A DNA stretch of 64,000 bases from Ornithinicoccus hortensis (GTDB lineage Bacteria; Actinomycetota; Actinomycetes; Actinomycetales; Dermatophilaceae). This document shows positions 34,914 through 42,236 of the stretch, piece by piece (the stretch's first letter is position 1; the number at the start of each line of letters is the position of its first letter). The stretch is taken from positions 1,240,001-1,304,000 of the forward strand of contig NZ_VFOP01000001.1 in the NCBI RefSeq assembly GCF_006716185.1. The letters run 5' to 3'. The notes under the pieces are model-generated. The model saw only the letters and a program-made list of their open reading frames with translations, was not told the origin of the DNA and did not search any database. The translations under genes and the position numbers were made by a program.

Positions 34914-35023
34914 TGGCCGCTTCAGCGGGCTGGGCCAGCTCGCTGTGCTAACTGGATGGCCGGCAAGGCGTCACTCTGCAGATCGAGCCCGGCGTAGCCA
35001 GATGGTTCTACGTGCTGGAACTC

Positions 35024-35048
35024 GGTGGAGTTCCGGTTTAACGTCTAG
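35024..35048 (+). repeat. ychF 3'-end attachment-like repeat, copy 3
   Basis: GGTGGAGTTCCG, G, TTTAACGTCTAG: 24/25 identical to copy 1. Homology stops just upstream (ychF-frame codons there read W-N-S rather than D-G-D-V), so only the attachment core is shared. Right edge of the tandem arrangement. Confidence 0.8.
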
Positions 35049-35209
35049 CCCGCCGTTCAATCCCACCTTGAGTGCGACACCCATCGGGCGGATAGTGTCA
35101 TGGACACAGGGGAAGGCCACGGCCGTCGCCGGCAGGCCCGACCTCACGCCGCGCGGTGCACCTGGCGGCGTCGACGATGACCATCACCGACAGGCACGGG
35201 GAGTGGCAC

Positions 35210-35620
35210 ATGGCTGAGGCGACCGAGATCCCTTCCTTCCGACCCAGCAGCGACTGGTACGAGGACTGGCCCTTCGGCGTGGACACCTCCGTTCAGGTCG
35301 AGGCGTGCGTCACCGGTTCCGCGGCGGATCGCGCGGTGGAGGCGTTCCTGGAGCCTCTCACGCGCGACCCGGGCGCCGACGGCGCGGGCGGGGTCCGCGT
35401 CCATTACTGGGGCGGGTTCACCGTCGAGTCCGCGCCCTTGACCGACGAGGACGGGTGGCGGATCGTCCTGGCCTCGGCGGGGGAGGACGGCTTCGACTCC
35501 TTGGAGACGGCGGCCGACGCGCTCGTCGACGCGCTTCGCGGGACGCCAGGCGAGGTCCGGCTGGCCTGGCATGAGCTGCCGGCAACCCGCGTGACGGAGG
35601 CGGACCAGGGCGACCGCTGA
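35210..35620 (+). CDS. hypothetical protein
   Basis: 136 aa, acidic, no family recognised. Features: RPSSDWYEDWPFGVDTSVQVEACVTGSAADRAVEAFLEPL, VRVHYWGGFTVESAPL and a helical C-terminal half rich in Ala/Asp. No signal or TM segment. ATG at 35210 is preceded by GGGGAG at 6-7 nt; another in-frame start at 35177 is possible. GC is host-like. First gene beyond the third ychF repeat. Confidence 0.6.
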   Translation: MAEATEIPSFRPSSDWYEDWPFGVDTSVQVEACVTGSAADRAVEAFLEPLTRDPGADGAGGVRVHYWGGFTVESAPLTDEDGWRIVLASAGEDGFDSLETAADALVDALRGTPGEVRLAWHELPATRVTEADQGDR

Positions 35621-35689
35621 CCGCGAGCGGGTGACCCGGACAGGGCCCGCGCAGCCCGCCCGATCGGCGCAGCCACCTACGATTGCGTG

Positions 35690-36150
35690 GTGCCACAGAT
35701 CGAATCTGGTCACTGAGATTCGTGCATTGCCGGAGCGGTGCTTCGAGCTCAGCCTGTCCGTGGATGCGCATCAGGCGTCGATGTCCGACTCCGGGGAACG
35801 CGTCGTCGACGGGGTGGCGACCGGTGTGATGCATCTTGGGGACTTCGTGACGTGGAGGGCTAGGCACTTCGGGCTCCCTTTCACCGATGACGTCGGTCAT
35901 CAGCGAATACGAAGCTCCTCATCGATTCGTGGACGAGCAGGTTTCGGGCCCATTTCGACGCTGGTGGCACGAGCACCGATTCAGCGCGACGGCAGAGGGG
36001 ACTCGCATGACCGACATCGTCGAGTTCGAGTCGCCAGCCGGACCGCTCGGGCGGGCCGTGAACTCACTCGTCCTGACCCAATACATGACAAAGCTGTTGC
36101 GTCAGCGAAACGCCTGGTTGCTGGAGGCGCTGTCTCCTCCGGGAGCCTGA
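35690..36150 (+). pseudogene. frameshifted SRPBCC-family gene
   Basis: Three reading frames join into one SRPBCC (START/Bet v1-like) protein: VPQIES, then TEIRALPERCFELSLSVDAHQASM to VTWRARHFGLPFT, then MTSVISEYEAPHRFVDEQVSGPFRRWWHEHRF to LLEALSPPGA. Each switch is explained by one extra G, near 35708 and at 35886. Restored, the order and spacing (FELSLSVDAHQAS, WRARHFGLPF, PHRFVDEQVSGPFRRWWHEH) match intact actinobacterial homologues of about 150 aa. Either a real decay product or two sequencing/assembly errors. Confidence 0.8.
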
Positions 36151-36197
36151 CGCGCTGCACAGCGGGTGGGAAGTTGTGGTGAGGGCTCAAAGCCGGT

Positions 36198-36215
36198 GCT
36201 ATCGTTGGTGATAGC
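36198..36215. promoter_or_regulatory. palindrome before the toxin-antitoxin operon
   Basis: GCTATC, 6-nt spacer, GATAGC, 18-35 bp before the antitoxin ATG and just ahead of an AGGAGGTGATC ribosome site. Position and symmetry suit the autoregulatory operator of a ribbon-helix-helix antitoxin. Confidence 0.6.
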
Positions 36216-36232
36216 GCAGGAGGTGATCGCTG

Positions 36233-36466
36233 ATGTCATCCATTATCGTTCGAGGTCTCGACGAGGCGGTGAAGCGGCAACTCGCCAAGCAGGCAAAGGA
36301 GCGCGGTCGCTCCATGGAGGCCGAGGTCCGCGACATCCTCACCAGGGCTGCTCGGCGGCCACACATCGGCATGGCATTGCTGGCGGCCGCGCAGGACGTC
36401 GGGGGTGTCGAGGGCCTGGCGGTTCCAGAACGCGATGACGTCGCCCGGTGGGTGGACTTCGAGTGA
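36233..36466 (+). CDS. vapB: VapB/FitA-type antitoxin (ribbon-helix-helix)
   Basis: 77 aa. Residues 1-45, SSIIVRGLDEAVKRQLAKQAKERGRSMEAEVRDILTRA, are the RHH DNA-binding dimerisation domain of the FitA/VapB class; the C-terminal tail VPERDDVARWVDFE is the toxin-neutralising segment. A near-perfect Shine-Dalgarno precedes the ATG. GTGA overlap with the toxin gene, as usual for type II systems. Neutralises the adjacent PIN nuclease and represses the operon. Confidence 0.92.
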   Translation: MSSIIVRGLDEAVKRQLAKQAKERGRSMEAEVRDILTRAARRPHIGMALLAAAQDVGGVEGLAVPERDDVARWVDFE

Positions 36467-36888
36467 TCGTCCTCGACACGAACGTCATCTCGGAGATCTT
36501 CCGGCCCACGCCGGAGCAGCGCGTGGTCCGGTGGCTCGCGTCATTGACGGACGATGTTGCGATCACATCGATCACTCTCGCGGAGTTGCTGGCTGGGGTG
36601 CGCCGGCTTCCGGACGGCCGGCGCAAGGATGCACTGGCCTCACGGATCGACGCGGCGATCGAGCCGTACCGGGGGAGTCGTTCGATACTGCCCTTTGACG
36701 ATGCTGCGGCCGAGCACTACGCGACTGTGCTCGCGGCTCGTGAGGCGGCGGGCGCCGCGATCAGCACCGCGGATGCCCAGATCGCTGCCATCTGCCTGGC
36801 GCACGACGCCAGGTGTGCGACGCGTAACGTGAAGGACTTCGAGCACACGGGCGTGACGCTGGTCGATCCGTGGAGGTGCGACGTGTGA
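36463..36888 (+). CDS. vapC: VapC/FitB-type PIN-domain ribonuclease toxin
   Basis: 141-aa PIN nuclease. Acidic metal-binding residues D5 (VIVLDTNVISE), E41 (ITLAELLAG) and D104 (ISTADAQIAA), plus TRNVKDFEHTG at the C-terminus, are all intact, so it should be active. FitB-like architecture, likely cleaving tRNA or rRNA. The GTG start overlaps the antitoxin stop. In M. tuberculosis a vapBC pair also follows ychF, as far as I recall. Confidence 0.92.
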   Translation: MIVLDTNVISEIFRPTPEQRVVRWLASLTDDVAITSITLAELLAGVRRLPDGRRKDALASRIDAAIEPYRGSRSILPFDDAAAEHYATVLAAREAAGAAISTADAQIAAICLAHDARCATRNVKDFEHTGVTLVDPWRCDV

Positions 36889-37028
36889 AGCCTCGTTCGA
36901 TCGAGATGCTCGCTCACTAAGACCTCGCCCTTGCCGATCGCATGACTGCCGGGTCCAACGTGTGGCGGCATTGTCACTGACGCATCAAACCCGTGGCAGG
37001 AGGCCGCGGACCGTGCGAGCCTGGCCGC

Positions 37029-37892
37029 GTGGCCATCACGATGACGACCCCCTCGACCGCTGACCTTCCCCGGGTGATCGACACGGTGGCGTCGTGGCAG
37101 CGCGACGGCGCCCCCGTCCAGGTCCATCCCGGCGACCTGGGCTGGTACCAACGCTTCGGCGCCGAAGCGCTCGCGGGGGCATTGCGGGAGTGGGCTCGCG
37201 ATGGGGAGACGGTGGCGGTCGGGTTCCTCGACGAGTCGGAACTGATCCGTATGGCGATCGCCCCCGAGGCGGGTGGGGACGAGGGCATCGCCCACCACGT
37301 CGCCGACGACTTCGTCGAAGCCCTGGGCGAACTGCTGCCGCCGGGCCGGGCGATCGTCGAGGCCAGGTTCGGGACCGCGCTCCAGCAGGTCCTGACCGAC
37401 CGGGGTTGGGGAGCCGACGACCCGTGGACGCCGCTGCACCGGGACCTCGCGCAGCCGGTTCCGCCCTCCACACTGCGGATCGAGGTCGTCGGGCCGGGGT
37501 TGGTGCAGGAGCGGGTCAGGGTCGAGGTGGCGGCCTTCCCCGGATCGTCGTTCTCGGTCGATCGCTGGCGGCAGATGGCCGACGGCCACGCCTATCGCCA
37601 CGCCGCGTGTCTCCTCGGGTATGATGAGCAGGGGGTCGCCGTCGCCGCGACCACGGTGTGGTCGGCGGGTCGCGACCGACCGGGGGTCATCGAGCCGTTG
37701 GGCGTCCACGGCGGTCACCGCGGGCGCGGGCACGGACGCGCGATGACCCTGGCGGCAGCCGGGCAGATGCGCCGGATGGGGTGCTCGAGCGCCAGGGTGG
37801 CGACGCCGTCGTCGAACACGGCAGCCGTCGCGACGTATCAGGCTGCGGGCTTCGTGACGCCGGGCGAGGTCACCGACTTCTGTCGGCCCTGA
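37029..37892 (+). CDS. GNAT-family N-acetyltransferase
   Basis: 287 aa with an atypically long N-terminal half (HPGDLGWYQRFGAEALAGALREWARDGETVAVGFLD), followed by a GNAT domain: STLRIEVVGPGLVQERVRVEVAAFPGSSFSVDRWRQM, YDEQGVAVAATTVWS, then PLGVHGGHRGRGHGRAMTLAAAGQMRRMGCSSARVATPSSNTAAVATYQAAGF. The acetyl-CoA loop HRGRGHGRA is intact. GTG at 37029 or ATG at 37041 may start it. Function unknown. Confidence 0.85.
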   Translation: MAITMTTPSTADLPRVIDTVASWQRDGAPVQVHPGDLGWYQRFGAEALAGALREWARDGETVAVGFLDESELIRMAIAPEAGGDEGIAHHVADDFVEALGELLPPGRAIVEARFGTALQQVLTDRGWGADDPWTPLHRDLAQPVPPSTLRIEVVGPGLVQERVRVEVAAFPGSSFSVDRWRQMADGHAYRHAACLLGYDEQGVAVAATTVWSAGRDRPGVIEPLGVHGGHRGRGHGRAMTLAAAGQMRRMGCSSARVATPSSNTAAVATYQAAGFVTPGEVTDFCRP

Positions 37893-37906
37893 CCGGCGGC
37901 CCGGGG

Positions 37907-38671
37907 ATGCGTGACTTTGAGGAGCTGGTCGCCGAGGCAGTCGCGGCCGACGTCACGGGTTGGGGCTTCGCCTGGCTGGCAGGACGGGCGACGGAGGAAC
38001 GACCGCCGTGGGGCTTCTCCCGACAGGCGGCCGGGCGCCTCGCGCGGGCCGAGTGCGGGTTGGACATCGACACCGGCGGCGGTGAGGTGATCGACGAAGC
38101 ACCCGTCCTGCCGCCGCGCATGGTGGTGACCGAGTCCTGGCCGCCCAACGCACAGCGAGCACGGGAGCTGTTGGGGCCGCGCGGGGTGCGCGTCGTCGAG
38201 ACCCGGCCAGGGGCCCCGTTGCCGTTCCGGGACGGGACGTTCGACCTGGTGACCGCGCGACACCCGGTCGCACCCGACTGGGCAGAGATCCACCGCGTCC
38301 TGCGTCCCGGCGGGCACTACTTCGCCCAGCACGTGGGACCCGGTTCGGCCTTCGAACTCATCGAGTACTTCCTGGGGCCACTGCCGGAAGAGCGTCGGGG
38401 CCGCGATCCGCGGCGTGAGACGGCACAGGCCGAGGGGGTCGGTCTGGAGGTCGTGGGGCTGGGGACCGCCCGGTGCCGGATGGAGTTCTTCGATGTGGGA
38501 GCCATCGTCTGGATCCTGCGCAAGTGCGTGTGGTGGGTGCCGGACTTCACCGTCGAGCGGTACGAGGACGCCCTCCGTGCACTGGACCGGATGATGCGCG
38601 GGGGACAACCGTTCGTGGCCCACTCGACCCGGCACCTCCTCGACCTGCGCCGCCCCGGCGACCGGGCCTGA
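37907..38671 (+). CDS. class I SAM-dependent methyltransferase
   Basis: 254 aa. The SAM-binding glycine motif is present in diverged form (GLDIDTGGGEVIDEAP, about residues 50-65), with PFRDGTFDLVTARHPV and IHRVLRPGGHYFAQHVGPGSAFELIEYFLGPLP as motifs II and III of a Methyltransf_11 fold. Family members from actinobacteria share WGFSRQAAGRL-type text. 14 bp after the GNAT gene, so likely co-transcribed. Target unknown. Confidence 0.85.
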   Translation: MRDFEELVAEAVAADVTGWGFAWLAGRATEERPPWGFSRQAAGRLARAECGLDIDTGGGEVIDEAPVLPPRMVVTESWPPNAQRARELLGPRGVRVVETRPGAPLPFRDGTFDLVTARHPVAPDWAEIHRVLRPGGHYFAQHVGPGSAFELIEYFLGPLPEERRGRDPRRETAQAEGVGLEVVGLGTARCRMEFFDVGAIVWILRKCVWWVPDFTVERYEDALRALDRMMRGGQPFVAHSTRHLLDLRRPGDRA

Positions 38672-39042
38672 CGCCCGATCACCGCGGGGGTGGTTGCCCC
38701 GCGTAACGCTCGTGCACGGCTATGAGCAGGTCCCGGACGCAGCGCGGCCCCGTCTCATAGTCCTGCCGGAGTCCGATGACCCCGGGTTCCCTCGGGAGCA
38801 GCCACGGTGGCCGTGTCCGTCACACTGGTAGACGGTCCGGGCCACTGGTGCACCGTCCGGACATTCCACCAGTGCCTCCAACCGTCTACCAGTGGGCCGA
38901 ACTGCGCACTCTCGCTGCAGGCAGGGAGGGAACCGCAGGCGCACATCGACCGTCGCAGTATCGGCTCCGACCGAGAGCCACACACAACGAAAGGGGAACG
39001 GGACGGGTCGTCATCGGCCCGGCACCGGACGATATGGAACCT
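38672..39042. other. 371-bp intergenic region with nested inverted repeats
   Basis: No convincing gene; short ORFs on both strands lack coding character. It holds the repeat cluster at 38823-38894. No tRNA or known riboswitch pattern seen. A weak CGAAAGGGGAACGGGA purine stretch precedes the small gene at 39043. Confidence 0.5.
38823..38894. repeat. four CACTGGT motifs arranged as nested inverted repeats
   Basis: CACTGGTAGACGGT at 38823-38836 is exactly inverted as ACCGTCTACCAGTG at 38881-38894. Between them CACTGGTGCACCGT (direct, 38844-38857) and ACCAGTG (inverted, 38868-38874) repeat the same core. The 72-bp unit could form a long hairpin or be a multi-site operator. Confidence 0.75.
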
Positions 39043-39402
39043 ATGACAATCAGGTACAGCAAGCCGCTGGCGATCACGCTCCTCGTGGTGGGTCTCCTGC
39101 TGCTTGGGGTCTCGCTCATGACCGAGCAGTGGATCTCGGTGGTCGCGGGCGGGATCCTGGCCCTGGTCGGCGCGCTGAACCTGGCCAACCCGACCATCAA
39201 GATCGAGCCGCACGAGGTGCAGCTGCGCAACCCGCTCGGCATGACCCTGAAGCGGTTCCCCGTGACGGGTCCCGCCGACCTCCGCTTCGAGGGCAACCGG
39301 CTGGTGCACGTGCCCCAGGGCAAGCGGATCACCAGCCTCGGGTTCGGCTTCGACAAGGGCGACGTCAGCGCGCTCCGGTCCCAGGTCCAGCCCGGCGCCT
39401 GA
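39043..39402 (+). CDS. small membrane protein, hypothetical
   Basis: 119 aa. Two TM helices (LAITLLVVGLLLLGVSLM and WISVVAGGILALVGALNLA) followed by a soluble beta-rich domain (IKIEPHEVQLRNPLGMTLKRFPVTGPADLRFEGNRLVHVPQGKRI) resembling bacterial PH-like/YdbS-type domains. Function unknown. ATG preceded by GGAA. The only gene directly downstream of the nested repeat cluster. Confidence 0.7.
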   Translation: MTIRYSKPLAITLLVVGLLLLGVSLMTEQWISVVAGGILALVGALNLANPTIKIEPHEVQLRNPLGMTLKRFPVTGPADLRFEGNRLVHVPQGKRITSLGFGFDKGDVSALRSQVQPGA

Positions 39403-39433
39403 TCCCAGCAGGTATACCCGGCGCGTGACGGCG

Positions 39434-40699
39434 TCAGCCGTCGGCGAGCCAGGCGAGCGCCGCCGTGACCAGGGCCCGGGTGCCCGTGTCGAGGGTCGGT
39501 TGGACGACCGGTGCGAAGAACGGTGAGTGGTTGCTCGGGACGTCCCGGGCCAGGGTGCCCGCGGCCTGTGCCTGCGCATAGGCCGCCGGGTCCACCCCGC
39601 CGATGCCCCAGTAGGAGTAGGGGGCACCGAGCGCCGCGGGGATGTCGCTGAAGTCCTCGCTCGCCGACTGCAACGCCAGGTCCACGGAGGCCTCCCCGAA
39701 CTCGGCGTCGAAGGCGTCCCGGACACGCCCGGTCGCGGCCGGGTCGTTCTCGGTCACCGGGAACGACCCGAACACCCCGATGTCGGGCTCCCGGGGAGAG
39801 CCGGACGCCTGGCACTCGGCGACCACGATCCGGCGGACCGCGGCGATGAGGGCCTCCCTGGTCTCCGGCTGGTAGCTGCGCAGATTGAGCTGGAGCACCG
39901 CCCGGTCGCCGATCACGTTGCTCTTGGACCCGCCCTGGATGCTGCCGACCGTCAGCACGGCCGGGTCGGTGGGCGCGACCTCGCGGGAGACGACGGTCTG
40001 GAGACGGACCACGATCATGGCCGCGAGCACGACGGGATCGACCCCGAACTGTGGCATCGAGCCGTGGCTGCCCCTGCCGTACACCGTGATCCGCATGCTG
40101 TCGGAGGCGGACAGGGTCGGGCCGGGGCGGGTCGCCACCTGCCCGGCGGGGAAGGCCAGCACGTGTTGGCCCAGGGCGACGTCCACGGTGCCGACCAGGT
40201 CGGCCAGCCCGTCCTCCACCATGCCCTTCGCGCCGTCGCCCACCTCCTCGGCCGGTTGGAAGAGCACGACGACCGTGCCCTGCCATGCGGTCCGGTCGGC
40301 GGCGAGGAGGGCCGCGGCGCCCAACAGGCAGGTGATGTGCACGTCGTGTCCGCACGCGTGCATGACGGGGACCCGGTTCCCCTCCGGATCCGTGGCCTCG
40401 ACCGTGCTCGCGTAGTCGAGGCCGGTCTGTTCCTGCACCGGGAGCGCGTCGATGTCAGCCCGGAGCAGCACCGTGGGGCCGTCTCCGTTGCGCAGGAGTC
40501 CGACCACGCCGGTCCCGCCGATGCCGGTGTGCACGGCATACCCCAGCTCGGTCAGCTTCTCGGCCACCTGGGCGGCGGTGCGCTCCTCCTGGTGCGAGAG
40601 CTCGGGGTTGGCGTGCAGGTCGCGGTAGAGCGCCTCCTGCCACGGCCGGGTCCGCTCGATGCCTGCCAGCACGGTCGCGGTTGCTGTCGCCTGATCCAT
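39434..40699 (-). CDS. M20-family amidohydrolase (carboxypeptidase Ss1/IAA-amino-acid hydrolase type)
   Basis: 421 aa. M20D metal site: RADIDALPVQEQTGLDY, HACGHDVHITCLLGAAALL, VLFQPAEEVGDGAKGMVEDGL, and C-terminal SEDFSDI with the last metal ligand. Dimerisation domain contains YGRGSHGSMPQFGVDPVVLAAMIVVRLQTVVSREVAP. Hydrolyses N-acyl amino acids or similar amides, releasing amino acid plus acid. Monocistronic; convergent with the small membrane protein. Confidence 0.92.
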   Translation of the reverse strand: MDQATATATVLAGIERTRPWQEALYRDLHANPELSHQEERTAAQVAEKLTELGYAVHTGIGGTGVVGLLRNGDGPTVLLRADIDALPVQEQTGLDYASTVEATDPEGNRVPVMHACGHDVHITCLLGAAALLAADRTAWQGTVVVLFQPAEEVGDGAKGMVEDGLADLVGTVDVALGQHVLAFPAGQVATRPGPTLSASDSMRITVYGRGSHGSMPQFGVDPVVLAAMIVVRLQTVVSREVAPTDPAVLTVGSIQGGSKSNVIGDRAVLQLNLRSYQPETREALIAAVRRIVVAECQASGSPREPDIGVFGSFPVTENDPAATGRVRDAFDAEFGEASVDLALQSASEDFSDIPAALGAPYSYWGIGGVDPAAYAQAQAAGTLARDVPSNHSPFFAPVVQPTLDTGTRALVTAALAWLADG

Positions 40700-40773
40700 C
40701 GGTCACCCTCCCGATCGGTATGTCGTCCGCCGGCGCGGCACTCCTAGCCTCTCGCAGATCCCGGGGATCCGCC

Positions 40774-41544
40774 TCACCCGGGCCAGTAGTAGCTGTCCGG
40801 GGTGGCGCGCGGCCCGAAGATGGCCTGCCCCACCCGGACGACCGTGGCGCCCTCGGTGATCGCCAGCTCGTAGTCGCCGGACATCCCCATCGACAGCTCG
40901 TCCAGCCCCACCCCGTCCGGGGCGGTGTGCCGGAGGCGGTCGCGCAGCTCGCGAAGGAGCCGGAAGCAGGCCCGCACGCGTGCCTGGTCCGGGGTGAACT
41001 CGGCCAGGGTCATCAGCCCCCGCACCCGCAGCGCGGTGAAGGCCGGCAGTTGCTGGAGGAAGGCCCCGACCTCCTCGGGTGGCAGGCCGTACTTGCTCTC
41101 CTCGGCGGAGGTGTTGACCTGCACCAGCACGTCCAGTCCGCGGCCGAGCGTCTGCAACCGGCGGTCCAGGGCTCGGGCCGCCCGCACCGAGTCCAGGGCC
41201 TGGAACTCGGAGGCGAACGCGGCCACGTCCTTGGCCTTGTTGGTCTGCAGGTGCCCGATCACCGCCCACTCCAGGCCCAGGTCCGACAGCGCCGCCGACT
41301 TGCGGGAGGCCTCCTGGACCTTGTTCTCACCGAGCCGGGTCAGACCGGCCGGGACAGCCGCCCGGATCCGTTCCTCGGGCACCGTCTTGCTGACCGGGAG
41401 CAGCCGGACACCGGCAGGGTCGCGGTCCACGCTTCGCGCGGCCTCGGCGATCCGGCGCCGGACCTCGGCCAGGTTGTCCGCGACCTGGTCGGCTGTCGGG
41501 GGCTCCGGGACCGGCCGGGAGCCCGGCGGCGTCGGCGTGCTCAC
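40774..41544 (-). CDS. YggS/PROSC-family PLP-binding protein
   Basis: 256 aa single-domain PLP protein for cofactor homeostasis. VRLLPVSKTVPEERIRAAV holds the PLP lysine (near residue 50), with GENKVQEASRKSAAL, EWAVIGHLQTNKAKDVA, DVLVQVNTSAEESKYGLPPEEVGAFL, and LSMGMSGDYELAITEGATVVRVGQAIFGPR at the phosphate site. An N-terminal proline-rich stretch is extra. The GTG start overlaps (GTGA) the stop of a tiny dapA-like remnant upstream. Confidence 0.94.
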   Translation of the reverse strand: MSTPTPPGSRPVPEPPTADQVADNLAEVRRRIAEAARSVDRDPAGVRLLPVSKTVPEERIRAAVPAGLTRLGENKVQEASRKSAALSDLGLEWAVIGHLQTNKAKDVAAFASEFQALDSVRAARALDRRLQTLGRGLDVLVQVNTSAEESKYGLPPEEVGAFLQQLPAFTALRVRGLMTLAEFTPDQARVRACFRLLRELRDRLRHTAPDGVGLDELSMGMSGDYELAITEGATVVRVGQAIFGPRATPDSYYWPG

Positions 41545-41648
41545 CGGTCCAGCCCCAGCCCGCGCAGCACCAGGGCCGCGAAGGACGCCTCGTCGAGCCG
41601 GTCGTCGACCAGCGGGGTGAGGGGGAAGGCGCTGAGCCCGGTGAACAT
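41541..41648 (-). pseudogene. remnant of a dapA-family (dihydrodipicolinate synthase-like) gene
   Basis: 35 codons reading MFTGLSAFPLTPLVDDRLDE and then ASFAALVLRGLGLDR. The first 27 or so match the N-terminus of DapA/NanA-type aldolases (FTGLSAFPLTPLxxDxxDE-xxFxxLV), after which the barrel is missing; the last residues probably come from a fused distal piece. The stop overlaps the yggS GTG. Most of the gene has been deleted; what remains may act as a translated leader. Confidence 0.6.
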
Positions 41649-41713
41649 GCCTCGACCATAGCGAGGCGCCCCGGCTGGGCCCGCGGGCCCTTCCCCCGTA
41701 GCGTGCCGGTCAT

Positions 41714-42211
41714 GTGGACCAGTCGGTCGTGCCGATGAGCCCGGGCGGGCGCGCGCCGGTCGTGTTCGTCTTCGAGCACACCTGGTCGGTGCCGGCTCCG
41801 CCGGAGGAGGTGTATGCCGTGCTGGCCGACCCCGAGGGGTACCCGCGGTGGTGGTCCGAGGTCCGGGGTGCCGGCCGCCTCGATGGGGAACGTGGCCGGG
41901 TCCGGATCCGGAGCCGCCTGCCGTACACCCTGCACCTGGTGCTGACCCGACAGGTCCAGGACCCGATGGCCCGGGTGCTGTGGGTCTCGATCGAGGGGGA
42001 CCTCCGCGGGTGGGCGCAGTGGCGGGTGGAGGCGGACGGGTCCGGGGGCACGCGGGCGCATTACGACCAGGAGGCCGTCGTGGCGGTGCGCGGCCTGTCC
42101 CGATGGGCCCGCCTCGTCGGGCCGCTGCTCCGGGCCAACCACACCGCGATGATGCGGTCGGGGGAGCGGGGCCTGCGGGCCTGGTGCGCCGGGGGACAGC
42201 ACCCGGCGTGA
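41714..42211 (+). CDS. SRPBCC family protein
   Basis: 165 aa. FEHTWSVPAPPEEVYAVLADPEGYPRWWSEV is the canonical N-terminal segment of polyketide-cyclase/START-like proteins, followed by VLWVSIEGDLRGWAQWRVEADGSGGTRAHYDQEAVVAV and a C-terminal helix PLLRANHTAMMRSGERGLRAW. Ligand unknown. GTG at 41714 lies 9 nt after TAGCGT; ATG at 41735 is an alternative start. Confidence 0.82.
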   Translation: MDQSVVPMSPGGRAPVVFVFEHTWSVPAPPEEVYAVLADPEGYPRWWSEVRGAGRLDGERGRVRIRSRLPYTLHLVLTRQVQDPMARVLWVSIEGDLRGWAQWRVEADGSGGTRAHYDQEAVVAVRGLSRWARLVGPLLRANHTAMMRSGERGLRAWCAGGQHPA

Positions 42212-42236
42212 GCCCCGTGCGCCCGTCGGGCCCGGG

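Larger units (their letters stand above)
33391..35048. mobile_element. putative cargo-only integrative element 2
   Basis: 1.66 kb between repeats 2 and 3. Contents: SDR oxidoreductase (33418-34227, minus), divergent tetR (34317-34913, plus), a 22-bp operator between them, and about 110 bp of non-coding DNA before the right repeat. No recombinase. Same plan as element 1: one effector, one TetR, one operator, one ychF end. Confidence 0.6.

Noticed and set aside
31861-35048. IS element or transposon as explanation for the repeats
   Set aside because: No transposase and no terminal inverted repeats; the repeats are directly oriented and gene-derived, which fits site-specific integration.
38720-38983. 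Minus-strand 87-codon ORF in the 371-bp gap
   Set aside because: Cys/Arg-rich translation with no domain, no ribosome site, and it spans the inverted repeats; treated as non-coding.
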